Below, one piece after another: positions 1-7,430 of a stretch of 16,611 nt of DNA. Under the pieces are notes generated by a model. It had not been told where the DNA came from, searched no databases, and saw only the letters and a program-made list of their open reading frames with translations. Each line of letters starts with the position of its first letter. Within the stretch, counting starts at the first letter, position 1. The position numbers and the translations under genes were made by a program. The DNA is from Opitutia bacterium UBA7876 (lineage in GTDB: Bacteria; Verrucomicrobiota; Verrucomicrobiia; Opitutales; Seribacteraceae). The DNA lies in contig DLRY01000097.1 in assembly GCA_002500665.1 (NCBI GenBank), positions 634-17,244 of the forward strand, written 5' to 3'.

Positions 1-1292
1 TAAATGGCTTTGCGCCAAGGCGCGTCCTGTTGCCTGAAGAGCGGCATCAGGCTCGCGCCTTGAATTTCCTGAGGAACCTCTGCTCCGGCGGCCTCGAGGA
101 AAAAGGGGGCGAAGTCAATGTTCTGGGTAAGTTTTGCGATCTTGGTGCCGGGCTTGATTTTTTCGGGCCAACGCATGACCAGAGGCATCTTGAGGGACTC
201 CTCGTAAATCCAGCGCTTGTCGTACCAGCCGTGCTCGCCCAAATAGAATCCCTGGTCGGAGGAGTAGATCACGATGCTGTTCTCGCTCAAGCCCAGCTTG
301 TCCAGAGACTCCAGAATACGGCCCACTCCATCGTCCACCGCGGCCACGCAGCGGAGGTAATCCTTCACGTAGCGCTGGTACTTCCAACGGACGAGCTCCT
401 CGCCTTGCAGGTTCGACTTGAGGAAGGCTTCGTTCTTCGGGCCGTACGCGGCGTCCCAGGCTTGTCTTTGTTCCTTGCTCATCCGCCCGAGGAAGGAGTT
501 CATGAATTTTGCATAACGCTTGTCCTCGTGACCTTGGACCTTCAGGTCGTAGAAGAAGGACATATGGGCATCTATGCCCATCTTGTGCTGACCCAGTACG
601 GATGCCCGGTTCGAGTAGTCGTCGAAGAGGGTCTCGGGTTCGGGGATGGAAACGCCGTCGTACTTGGTCAGGTATTTCGGGCCGGGCATCCAGTTGCGGT
701 GGGGGGCCTTGTACTGGCACATGAGAAGGAAGGGTTTGTCCTCGTTCTGCTTGGCAAGAAAGTCGAGCGCCAGGTCCGTGGTGACTTCGACCGAGTACCC
801 GGGGATCGCTTTTCTGCCCTCGGGCGTAATGTAATCGGGCCGGTAATAACTACCTTGGCCCGGATAGACCATCCATTGATCGAATCCGGTTGGGTTGGTT
901 CCCAGGTGCCATTTTCCGAAAACCGCAGTCCGATAGCCGACCTTTTGCAGGAGCTTGGGAAAAGTCATTTGCCCGGGGTCGAAACGGTTGCCGTTTCTCT
1001 TGAAGCCGTTCTTGTGGCTGTGCTTGCCCGTCAGGATGCTGGCCCGGCTTGGCCCGCAAATGGAGTTGGTGCAGAAGTTCGCCTCAAAGAGGGCTCCTTG
1101 CTCGGCAATCCGGTCGATGTTCGGGGTCTGGTTGATCTTGGATCCATAAGCCGAGATGGCTTGGGTCGCATGATCGTCCGAGAAGATGAACACGATGTTG
1201 GGCTTGGCCGCCTGAAGGGCAGGGCAAAGGAGAAGCAATCCCAGGATCGAAAGGCCTTTCGATCCCCGGGGCTCGTACTTTTCATTTTTCAT
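1..1292 (-). CDS. Secreted sulfatase, N-acetylglucosamine-6-sulfatase-like, 3' end cut by window edge
   Basis: This is a type I sulfatase expected to hydrolyse a sulfate ester on a sulfated glycan outside the cytoplasm. The reading frame opens at the ATG at 1292-1290 and is still open at base 1, giving 430 visible residues. A signal peptide (residues 1-28, likely cleavage after LQA) leads into the sulfatase fold. Visible active-site elements are metal-binding D39-D40, the canonical signature C79-G-P-S-R83 followed by ASILTG, K127 and H129 in GKWHLG, H198, D346-Q347, and K359 in the stretch YLGEHGWYDKRWIYEES. That last stretch and the layout resemble GlcNAc-6-sulfatase relatives (SulfAtlas S1_11-like, from memory). 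The family normally continues about 80-90 residues past the visible WRKAI, so only the C-terminus is missing. It lies 30 bp downstream of the helical-repeat gene and is probably cotranscribed with it. No clear ribosome binding site is visible. A second ATG at 1285 is in another frame and is not the start. Substrate is inferred; the sulfatase call is firm. Confidence 0.93.
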   Translation of the reverse strand, partial: MKNEKYEPRGSKGLSILGLLLLCPALQAAKPNIVFIFSDDHATQAISAYGSKINQTPNIDRIAEQGALFEANFCTNSICGPSRASILTGKHSHKNGFKRNGNRFDPGQMTFPKLLQKVGYRTAVFGKWHLGTNPTGFDQWMVYPGQGSYYRPDYITPEGRKAIPGYSVEVTTDLALDFLAKQNEDKPFLLMCQYKAPHRNWMPGPKYLTKYDGVSIPEPETLFDDYSNRASVLGQHKMGIDAHMSFFYDLKVQGHEDKRYAKFMNSFLGRMSKEQRQAWDAAYGPKNEAFLKSNLQGEELVRWKYQRYVKDYLRCVAAVDDGVGRILESLDKLGLSENSIVIYSSDQGFYLGEHGWYDKRWIYEESLKMPLVMRWPEKIKPGTKIAKLTQNIDFAPFFLEAAGAEVPQEIQGASLMPLFRQQDAPWRKAI

Positions 1293-1312
1293 TTTTCGAA
1301 GGGGTGGGTTTA

Positions 1313-1329
1313 AGGAATATTCCTATTCC
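1313..1329 (-). other. Palindrome / short stem-loop across the stop codon of the helical-repeat gene
   Basis: Bases 1313-1324 form a perfect 12-bp palindrome (AGGAATATTCCT). Alternatively, 1314-1319 and 1324-1329 are 6-bp inverted arms (GGAATA/TATTCC) around a 4-base loop. As minus-strand RNA the loop would read GGAA, a GNRA-type tetraloop. The element overlaps the TAG stop at 1323-1325 and lies just upstream of the following sulfatase start. It has no T-tract after it, so it does not look like an intrinsic terminator. It could be an mRNA-processing or operator site, or chance. Confidence 0.35.
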
Positions 1330-2621
1330 GTAGGTTGCCGGGCTTTTGGTCTTTCTTTTTTGATCCGTCTGGAAATGTTTTCCACAACCACCTTGCGAAA
1401 GCCCTCGTTGCTTATTTCCCTTGCCCATTCCAAGGCTGCCTCGGGATCCTGATGCACCAGTCCGTGGGCAAATCCGTTGAGGGCAAAGTCCCTGTCGGCT
1501 CCCTTGTTCATTTCATTAAGCTGAGCCGCCGTGACGAAGGGATCGTGACCTTTGGTATCGTTGGCAAGCCTGGCGTAAGCGGCCGACAGGGCGGTTCTTC
1601 TTGGCTGGTCCTTCTCAAGGGACCAGGCGAACTCGGCGGCATCAGCAGGGTTCTCGTCAAAGGCGCCGCTTTCGATGACCCTCTGGACGGCGGCCGCCTG
1701 CAGGTTGGGCTTTTCGTAATAGGACACCCATTCCTTGAGGGCCTCGGGGTTTTGACCCTTCACTACGCGGCTGCTGAATTCACGCATCAGGGAATCGGCC
1801 TTTTGCGGATCATTTTCCATGAACCGGTCGATGATCCCGCTTATTTGCTCCACGTGAGCATCGTTAATGGCCTCACTGGAATCGGCACGGAGGAGTCCCT
1901 CGATGATCCCATTCGAGAATTGGTCGAGCAAGGGAAGCTCGCGGTTGTTGGTTTCTGCAAGGTATTTTTGGACCTTGGGGTCATTGATTTTAAGGTTCCA
2001 TAGGTACTCGAACAGTCCTTGGGGATTCTTTTTTCCCCAACCTTCCAGGATCTTGGGAAAGGCCGGGTCCGAATCAGCCAGTAGCTCGTCCGCGGCCTTT
2101 TCTCCCCCTACCTCGCCGACCTTGCTCCAGAACGTGTTTTCTACGAAAGGATGCCGGGGGATGGTTCCATCCTTGTAGGAAGAAAGGAGGACGGTCCTTA
2201 CCTCTCTCCAGTTTTCGGCGGTCATCTGGGTCAGAAACTGATTTACCGCATCTTTTTCGGCCTCGGTCAGCGCCCTCTCTTCCGTCGGCTCTTTTTCCTG
2301 CTCCTCGGCCGTTTCCTCAGCTTCCTCACGAGCCTCTTGCTCCGCTTCCACTCTCTCTTTTGCCTCTTCCTCCGGATGCGCCTCTGCGTATTCCTTTTGC
2401 CCAGGGTGGGCGGTAGGCTCGGAAATCCACCACTCGGTGGACTCGGATTCCGGTTTCGGTCGCGTTTCGAGCTTTTCGGTCGTTATCCTGGAGCTCTTCA
2501 ACGAACCTCCGGGATCCTCGATGGTTGGGGTGGGAGAAGTAAATGAGCCGGGAAGAAGAAAAAATCCAAGAAGAACCAAGCCCGCAAGGGAAAGAAACAG
2601 AAGGATTGGTTTTTTCTTCAT
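1323..2621 (-). CDS. Membrane-anchored acidic coiled-coil and helical-repeat protein, function unknown
   Basis: I do not recognise a specific function. From the preferred ATG at 2621 the protein has 432 residues. A 36-residue upstream extension is open but would bury the obvious N-terminal hydrophobic segment, so I reject it. Residues 1-25 (MKKKP then a Leu/Phe-rich stretch ending at LLPGS) form a single membrane anchor or uncleaved signal. Residues about 30-75 are Pro/Ser/Thr/Glu-rich and probably flexible. Residues 76-119 are extremely Glu/Ala/Lys/Arg-rich and probably form a long single helix or coiled coil. Residues 120-420 are all-helical, with five recurrences of a (D/N)P..A/L...W/F-like motif near 199, 271, 291, 324 and 392 (for example DPEAALEWA). 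From memory, proteins with such DP..A...WA repeats are common in Verrucomicrobiota, often uncharacterised. It sits 175 bp after one sulfatase and 30 bp before the next, so it is probably expressed with them. A scaffold or envelope role is only a guess. Confidence 0.8.
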   Translation of the reverse strand: MKKKPILLFLSLAGLVLLGFFLLPGSFTSPTPTIEDPGGSLKSSRITTEKLETRPKPESESTEWWISEPTAHPGQKEYAEAHPEEEAKERVEAEQEAREEAEETAEEQEKEPTEERALTEAEKDAVNQFLTQMTAENWREVRTVLLSSYKDGTIPRHPFVENTFWSKVGEVGGEKAADELLADSDPAFPKILEGWGKKNPQGLFEYLWNLKINDPKVQKYLAETNNRELPLLDQFSNGIIEGLLRADSSEAINDAHVEQISGIIDRFMENDPQKADSLMREFSSRVVKGQNPEALKEWVSYYEKPNLQAAAVQRVIESGAFDENPADAAEFAWSLEKDQPRRTALSAAYARLANDTKGHDPFVTAAQLNEMNKGADRDFALNGFAHGLVHQDPEAALEWAREISNEGFRKVVVENISRRIKKERPKARQPTE

Positions 2622-2796
2622 GTGGTTACGGACCACTACCTTAGCACGCACTCCGGATTGGGCAACTCGGGAATGGGAGCCTTGGTCTTCTTTTGCGAGG
2701 CGTCCAGTTCGGGAGGTAGCTAGGTCCAATTGTTCCTTTCTCCCGGGTCCTTTTGACCATCAAACTCAGCTGATCCGCATAGTCCCGATGGGGTCC

Positions 2797-4284
2797 TTAG
2801 GGCAAATGGGGCTTGATCGTCTTCTCGCCGTCAACCGGATAGAGCGCGTCCTCCTTTTCGAGCCGGTCGATCATGGCTTGGGTCATTTCCTTCAGTTTAG
2901 CGGTCTCGCTCCCGGCCAAATTGGTCTTCTCGAACGGATCATTTTGCAAATCGTACAGTTCGTGCTTGGTTTTTCCCTTGTAGCGGTAGATCAACTTCCA
3001 GTCCCCCTTGCGAAAGGCGGTGAAATTCGAACTGCGGTGAGAGTGAGGGAAGTGACACATGAAATGATCGGGCCGCTCGGGGTTTTGCTTGCCTGAGAAT
3101 TGTTTGATCAAGCTGACTCCGTCCACGACGTGCCCTTCGGGATTCTTTGCCCCCGTGGTTTCGAGAATGGTCGAGTAGAGATCCATAACCGTTCCGATCT
3201 GCTCGTCGTGAATGGCGCCTTGGGCAACGGGAAAGGCATTTTTCTTCCCGGGTTTGGCCCACCCGGCGATGAAGGGAACGCGCATCCCTCCCTCGTAGTA
3301 GGTTCCCTTCTTTCCTCGTAGAGGAGCCGAACTGGAGTAACCGTGGACCGGGCCCAAGGGGGCGTCCGATCCGTTGTCCCCCACGAAAAGAATCAGGGTG
3401 TTTTCCGCCACGCCTTTCTTTGCGACGTGATCCATCAGGTCACCGAGCGACTTGTCGATGCCTTCGATCAGGGTGGCGTAGGCCTGAGCGTTTTTCGGTT
3501 TGTTCGAGTCCTTGTAGTTATCGGCAAAACGGGGGTCCGAATTGAAGGGCGAATGAACGGCATAGTGGGACATGTAGAGAAAGAAAGGATTTTCCTTTTT
3601 CAGGGATTGGTCGATGGCGGCCTTGGCCTCGAGAGTGATCGCTTCCGATAGAAAGACGTCGGTCTTGTGGTATTTCTCGAGTCCGGGGACGGCCCGCTTT
3701 TTTTGTTTTGGGTTCAGGTTCCCATACCCGTCTTCCCCAAAATAACTTCCCGGCCGCCCGAACGAACATCCTGCAATGTTGACGTCGAAGCCAAGCTTAG
3801 TCGGGTCTTCGCCAACTTTTCCGGTAGGAGCGAAGTGAGCCTTGCCGGCGAAAATGGTATGATAGCCTGCTTTCTTGAGGTTGGAGGGCAGGGTGACGTC
3901 CTTTGGGGTCAAGCCTTCCCAGCGCCAGCCTTTGGGCCCGCCGTTGCGCTTCTCGGGGGCAATGAACTGAGTGACCCGGTGGCGGGCGGAATTTTGTCCG
4001 GTCATGATGGATGCTCTGGTCGGTGAGCAGACCGACTGGGCGTAAAACTGGGAAAAGCGGATTCCCTGCTTGGCCAACCGTTCCATGTTCGGGGTGCGGT
4101 ACCAATTATTGAGCGGATGGCGTTTCGGCTTTCCGTTCTTGTCGGCGAGCATGGGAACGGAGGTGTCCATCAGGCCCATGTCGTCGACAAGGAATAGGAT
4201 GACGTTGGGAGCCTCTCTGGCAGGCACCAGGCAAAAGATCAGCAGAAAGGACAATGAGACAGTGAGGGTTCGCAATGCTTTCAT
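2797..4284 (-). CDS. Secreted sulfatase with CSPTR signature (S1_16-like)
   Basis: This is a complete type I sulfatase of 495 residues from the ATG at 4284. That start gives a compact signal peptide (MKALRTL, hydrophobic core to residue 20, likely cleavage after VPA). The alternative ATG at 4320 adds 12 polar residues and is less likely. Active-site elements are D34-D35, C86-S-P-T-R90 followed by ASIMTG, K148 and H150 in GKAH, H244 in YAVHSPF, D303-N304 in GDNG, and K325/K326 in LRGKKGTYYEGG. The N-terminal block with a long insertion before YRTPNMERLA and the RHRVTQFI segment resemble SulfAtlas S1_16. As I recall, characterised Bacteroides members of S1_16 remove 4-O-sulfate from galactose or GalNAc; substrate here is inference. 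It lies 73 bp downstream of an iduronate-2-sulfatase-like gene and 175 bp upstream of the helical-repeat gene. All catalytic residues are present, so it should be active once its Cys is converted to formylglycine. Confidence 0.95.
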   Translation of the reverse strand: MKALRTLTVSLSFLLIFCLVPAREAPNVILFLVDDMGLMDTSVPMLADKNGKPKRHPLNNWYRTPNMERLAKQGIRFSQFYAQSVCSPTRASIMTGQNSARHRVTQFIAPEKRNGGPKGWRWEGLTPKDVTLPSNLKKAGYHTIFAGKAHFAPTGKVGEDPTKLGFDVNIAGCSFGRPGSYFGEDGYGNLNPKQKKRAVPGLEKYHKTDVFLSEAITLEAKAAIDQSLKKENPFFLYMSHYAVHSPFNSDPRFADNYKDSNKPKNAQAYATLIEGIDKSLGDLMDHVAKKGVAENTLILFVGDNGSDAPLGPVHGYSSSAPLRGKKGTYYEGGMRVPFIAGWAKPGKKNAFPVAQGAIHDEQIGTVMDLYSTILETTGAKNPEGHVVDGVSLIKQFSGKQNPERPDHFMCHFPHSHRSSNFTAFRKGDWKLIYRYKGKTKHELYDLQNDPFEKTNLAGSETAKLKEMTQAMIDRLEKEDALYPVDGEKTIKPHLP

Positions 4285-4357
4285 GAATGGAGTTTGATAA
4301 TTACGGGAAGTGGCAAGCAAAGGTTACGGGGCGGAAGGGGGAAAATGAAAACCCTGC

Positions 4358-5755
4358 TTATTTCCTGCGTCCGCGGGAGCGCTCGGACTTCGCCTTGAAT
4401 TCTGGGGCGGCTTTTTTAGGCAGCCATTTGGAAAGACGCTTGATCACCGCCTGATGCCCAGGGTCCTTGGCTAGGTTGCGGAACTCGTCAGGATCGTTCC
4501 GGTGGTCGTAGAGTTCCTTGGCTCCGTCCTGATAGGAGATCAGTCGCCAGTCCCGCGATCGGATGGAATGGTTTCCGAAATAAGAGGAAGTGATCGCGGG
4601 ACGGTCCCTGACCGCAGTCGGGTCGTTGATTTGCGGGACGAGGGAAAGGCCCTCGAGGCGAGGGTTCTTGGGTAAGTTGCATAACTCGACCAGGGTGGGG
4701 TAGAGGTCCAGCAAACTGGCGGGTTCCTTGCATGCCTTGCCCGGGTTGATTCCCGGGCCGACGAACAGCAACGGTACCCGGGTGGATTCCTCCCAAAGGG
4801 TCCGCTTGGCCCAATGTTGCTTTTCACCGAGGTGAAACCCATGGTCGCTCCAAAGGACGATGATGGTATTGTCGGCATGGGAACTGTCCCCGAGGGCATT
4901 CAGGACAAGGCCCACGCAATGGTCCACGAAACTGACCGAGGCAAGGTAGGCATGGGTCAGGCTTCGCTGATTACCACCCCCCACAACCTCGGCGTGAGTG
5001 GGAGCCACGGCATAGTCATTAATGGTGAGAAAATTCTTGGGCAGATCATCCAGGTCGGTTTTCGGGTTCTTGGGCAGGATGATCTTGTCCTCCTCATAAA
5101 GCTCGAACCATTTGGGTGGTACGAAAAGAGGAACGTGCGGGCGAAAGAAACCGACCGACATGAAGAAGGGTTCGTCAAAGTCCTCCTTGAGGGCTTTGGC
5201 CGCGGCTTCAGCCAGTTGAACGTCCCCCATCTGGGCATCCGTTTCAGGATAGGCTCCCCAATCCCACGCTCCGCTCCAACTTCCCGGTCGGCTCATTGGC
5301 TTTCTGGGGCGCGGGCTGCGGGCGCGGCCTAGCGAGCGGTCGATATCTTCATTCAAACGACCACCAAAATTATGGTGCAATACTTTTCCTCCCGACAGGC
5401 TGTAATAGCCATGATCCTTGAAATACCGCTGAATGGTGGGTGCGTCGGCAAGAGCGGGCAACTGCTCGTACTTCGGGCCGATTTCATAACTGCCATGCGT
5501 CATGGGACCAATGCCCGACATCACGGAGTTACGGGAGGAAGTGCACACGGGTACCGAGCAGTGGGCGTTGGTAAAAATTCGACCACGCTTGGCCAAGGCG
5601 TCCATATGAGGCGTCTTGGCCTGCGGATGTCCGCCCATAAAGCCCACCCAGTCGTTCAGGTCGTCGATGGCGATGAAGAGAACGTTCGGCTTGGAGGCAT
5701 CTTTAGCGAATGCTCCAAGGACCAGGAAAGGGAGAAAAAGAATTGAGAGTTTCAT
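4358..5755 (-). CDS. Iduronate-2-sulfatase-like secreted sulfatase with atypical CTSSR signature
   Basis: This type I sulfatase has 465 residues from the ATG at 5755, which gives a clean signal peptide (MKLSILFLPF..., likely cleavage after AFA). An in-frame ATG at 5773 would add six residues. The block DDLNDWVGFMGGHP (D31-D32), GGKVLHH (K124, H127/H128), FRPHVP (H207) and SDHGFHLGEK (D304-H305) mark the iduronate-2-sulfatase-like group (S1_7-like). The odd part is the formylglycine signature, C71-T-S-S-R75-NSVMSG. The Pro that normally follows C-x is Ser, and the usual LTG is MSG. The metal and other catalytic residues are kept, so this is either a tolerated variant or a reduced-activity enzyme. 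The C-terminus ends in a basic tail (KSERSRGRRK). It is a paralogue of the sulfatase at 7431-8852, which has a normal CGPSR. A 195-bp gap containing a stem-loop separates it from the bicupin, so it may have its own promoter. Confidence 0.93.
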   Translation of the reverse strand: MKLSILFLPFLVLGAFAKDASKPNVLFIAIDDLNDWVGFMGGHPQAKTPHMDALAKRGRIFTNAHCSVPVCTSSRNSVMSGIGPMTHGSYEIGPKYEQLPALADAPTIQRYFKDHGYYSLSGGKVLHHNFGGRLNEDIDRSLGRARSPRPRKPMSRPGSWSGAWDWGAYPETDAQMGDVQLAEAAAKALKEDFDEPFFMSVGFFRPHVPLFVPPKWFELYEEDKIILPKNPKTDLDDLPKNFLTINDYAVAPTHAEVVGGGNQRSLTHAYLASVSFVDHCVGLVLNALGDSSHADNTIIVLWSDHGFHLGEKQHWAKRTLWEESTRVPLLFVGPGINPGKACKEPASLLDLYPTLVELCNLPKNPRLEGLSLVPQINDPTAVRDRPAITSSYFGNHSIRSRDWRLISYQDGAKELYDHRNDPDEFRNLAKDPGHQAVIKRLSKWLPKKAAPEFKAKSERSRGRRK

Positions 5756-5924
5756 AAATGGGAAGTAACTCATCTCACCGTAAAAGATCCAATCATTCCT
5801 TGCTTGCGGCTCGTAGTTCTATTTCTCGGGTCCGGTAAGACTTTCAGAGGTCATCAAACTGATTAGGCCGTAATGGACGGTGTTCTCAGCCTTCGTGCCT
5901 GAACTCACTAGGCCTGACTCCGAA

Positions 5925-5951
5925 GTCGTGACGTATGAGACGTCGAGCGAC
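5925..5951 (-). other. Imperfect stem-loop directly after the bicupin gene
   Basis: An inner perfect 5-bp stem (GACGT 5930-5934 / ACGTC 5940-5944, loop ATGAG) is extended by an outer 4-bp stem (GTCG 5925-5928 / CGAC 5948-5951) across a 1x3 internal loop. On the transcribed strand it starts at the last base of the bicupin stop codon. No run of T follows, so it is not a classical intrinsic terminator. It could end or stabilise the bicupin transcript ahead of the downstream sulfatase. Short stems like this can also arise by chance. Confidence 0.35.
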
Positions 5952-7279
5952 TAATATGAGGTAGAGCCCGGTGTTTGAGAATGGGCGTTTTGCGGGAAGT
6001 CGAAGGTCAACACGAGCGGGTCGGAGCCGGTGTTTTCGATTTCCACACCGCCATTCGAAAGCGCGGATTGCGTGATGAATCCGATCTCGGGATAAATCTC
6101 GCCAAGCTTCATGTTCTGATGATACCGGACTTCAAGCTTTCCAACTTGACCGCTTCCACCATTAGTGTGGAAAAGGGTGGGGCTGTCCGGACGAAAAGTC
6201 GTTTTGGCGCCGGGGCTGACGGTGAGACGGAGAATCGAGACCTTCTGGTCGCCGAGAACATCACCGTATACAATCCACTTTGCGTCCACTCCGTCACCTG
6301 CGAATTCTTCCGCGGTGATCGCCGGACGCGAATTCTTCAGGACGAAATTAGGGTCCTGATTCGCCTCGAAGTCGAACTTTTCTTCCACTAGGTATTCCCA
6401 GTCTTCGTGGCGGTCCTTGGGGTAGTCCTCTTCCCGGCATGCATAGAAGGCATCCGCAGCTCCGATACTTCCGTCCAAGGTAAGATCCTCGGCCAGAAAA
6501 TGCTCATCCATCGTGACGTGTACCTCGTGCGTGCAAAGGTCCGTCGGGGAGTGCAGAACGCCGTTGGGCATAACGAAGCCGTTGTCGAGTTGCATCATTA
6601 CGTGCGGTGACAAGTGCCGGACTCCGTTGTACTCTCCTTGCCCGAAACTCTTCATGCAGGCAAGAAACTGGTCCTTGGTAACAAACGGGTAAAGCCCCAT
6701 GGCCGTGGTATGATAATGTGAAGGACTGACACCCGGGTTATCAAAGGAATTGATGTCGTAGACTTCCCACTTCGACCAGTGAAGGTGATGGGGGATTGGA
6801 TTCAAGTTGTCGAACTTCTTGGAAACGATCGGCCAAGTCGGATCACCGTAGAGCGATTTCGAAAAGGCCGTTATTTTCTCACCCATGACCGCTTCCGGAT
6901 TGGCGAGGATCAAATCCTGCAAAGAGACGACCTGCCCGCCGGGAGTGAGAACGTGCGATTCGCCTTCGCGAAACGGAGCCTTGCCCGTGCGGGTATCGAT
7001 GACCCCCGTCACGATGGGAACGGTGCAGCCCATCCAGATTTCATCGAGACCCGTACCGTCCATGTAATCGGGATAGTACGATCCTTCGTCGAGCCGAATG
7101 CGTTTTCCCGGGGAGCAAAAAGTCCGGCCGGCGTAACGGTGCAAAAGTTGGAGTACCCCGTCGTTATGGTTCAGGCAGTCATCCAGAATCGAAGCTGATT
7201 CTCCGCCGGATCCGTCGATTACGTCTTGCTGGGGGTACTCGTGAAGTTTTTCGGGTAAGGTTGATGTCGATGCAGTCAT
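5951..7279 (-). CDS. Cytosolic metal-binding bicupin resembling class I mannose-6-phosphate isomerase
   Basis: This protein has 442 residues from the ATG at 7279 (MTASTSTLPEKLHEY); an in-frame ATG at 7312 would add 11 residues. It has no signal peptide or membrane segment, so unlike its neighbours it should be cytosolic. Residues about 116-167 (VVSLQDLILANPEAVMGEK, then PIVSKKFDNLNPIPHHLHW) follow the layout of class I phosphomannose isomerases, where a leucine-rich 'SLxELL..NPE..LG' segment precedes the zinc-binding strand. Cupin motif 1 is visible as H164-H-L-H167 with E172. Two further histidines lie at 188 and 190. Motif 2 is FVMPNGVLH (P238, G240, H243) with H251-E252. A second beta-rich cupin-like domain covers about 350-427. 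A sugar or sugar-phosphate isomerase, or a related aldose-modifying enzyme acting on the imported monosaccharide, fits both fold and context. The exact substrate cannot be read from the sequence. It is 151 bp downstream of a sulfatase gene. Confidence 0.82.
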   Translation of the reverse strand: MTASTSTLPEKLHEYPQQDVIDGSGGESASILDDCLNHNDGVLQLLHRYAGRTFCSPGKRIRLDEGSYYPDYMDGTGLDEIWMGCTVPIVTGVIDTRTGKAPFREGESHVLTPGGQVVSLQDLILANPEAVMGEKITAFSKSLYGDPTWPIVSKKFDNLNPIPHHLHWSKWEVYDINSFDNPGVSPSHYHTTAMGLYPFVTKDQFLACMKSFGQGEYNGVRHLSPHVMMQLDNGFVMPNGVLHSPTDLCTHEVHVTMDEHFLAEDLTLDGSIGAADAFYACREEDYPKDRHEDWEYLVEEKFDFEANQDPNFVLKNSRPAITAEEFAGDGVDAKWIVYGDVLGDQKVSILRLTVSPGAKTTFRPDSPTLFHTNGGSGQVGKLEVRYHQNMKLGEIYPEIGFITQSALSNGGVEIENTGSDPLVLTFDFPQNAHSQTPGSTSY

Positions 7280-7430
7280 GAGAAAGAGACCTGGGGTTAG
7301 TTCGGGAAGCACGTTGTTTTGGACGGAATTTGAATTGGGTTTCGTTTGTTTGCAGTTTGCTGGAACGCAACGAGGAAGGATCGTACTCGGATGTCACTAT
7401 AGTCGAAGAAGAAGCGTGGCAAGAGCGATG

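Noticed and set aside
30..1313. Long plus-strand open frame (427 codons) opposite the left-edge sulfatase
   Set aside because: The minus-strand frame encodes a sulfatase with signal peptide and every catalytic motif. The plus-strand translation has no recognisable motif and is a GC-driven antisense shadow.
2622..2729. Upstream extension of the helical-repeat protein to an ATG at 2729
   Set aside because: It would place 36 polar and basic residues before the obvious membrane anchor (MKKKPILLFL). The inner ATG at 2621 gives a normal N-terminus.
5756..5950. Intrinsic terminator in the gap after the bicupin gene
   Set aside because: A stem-loop is present, but no T-tract follows on the transcribed strand, so I list it only as a stem-loop.
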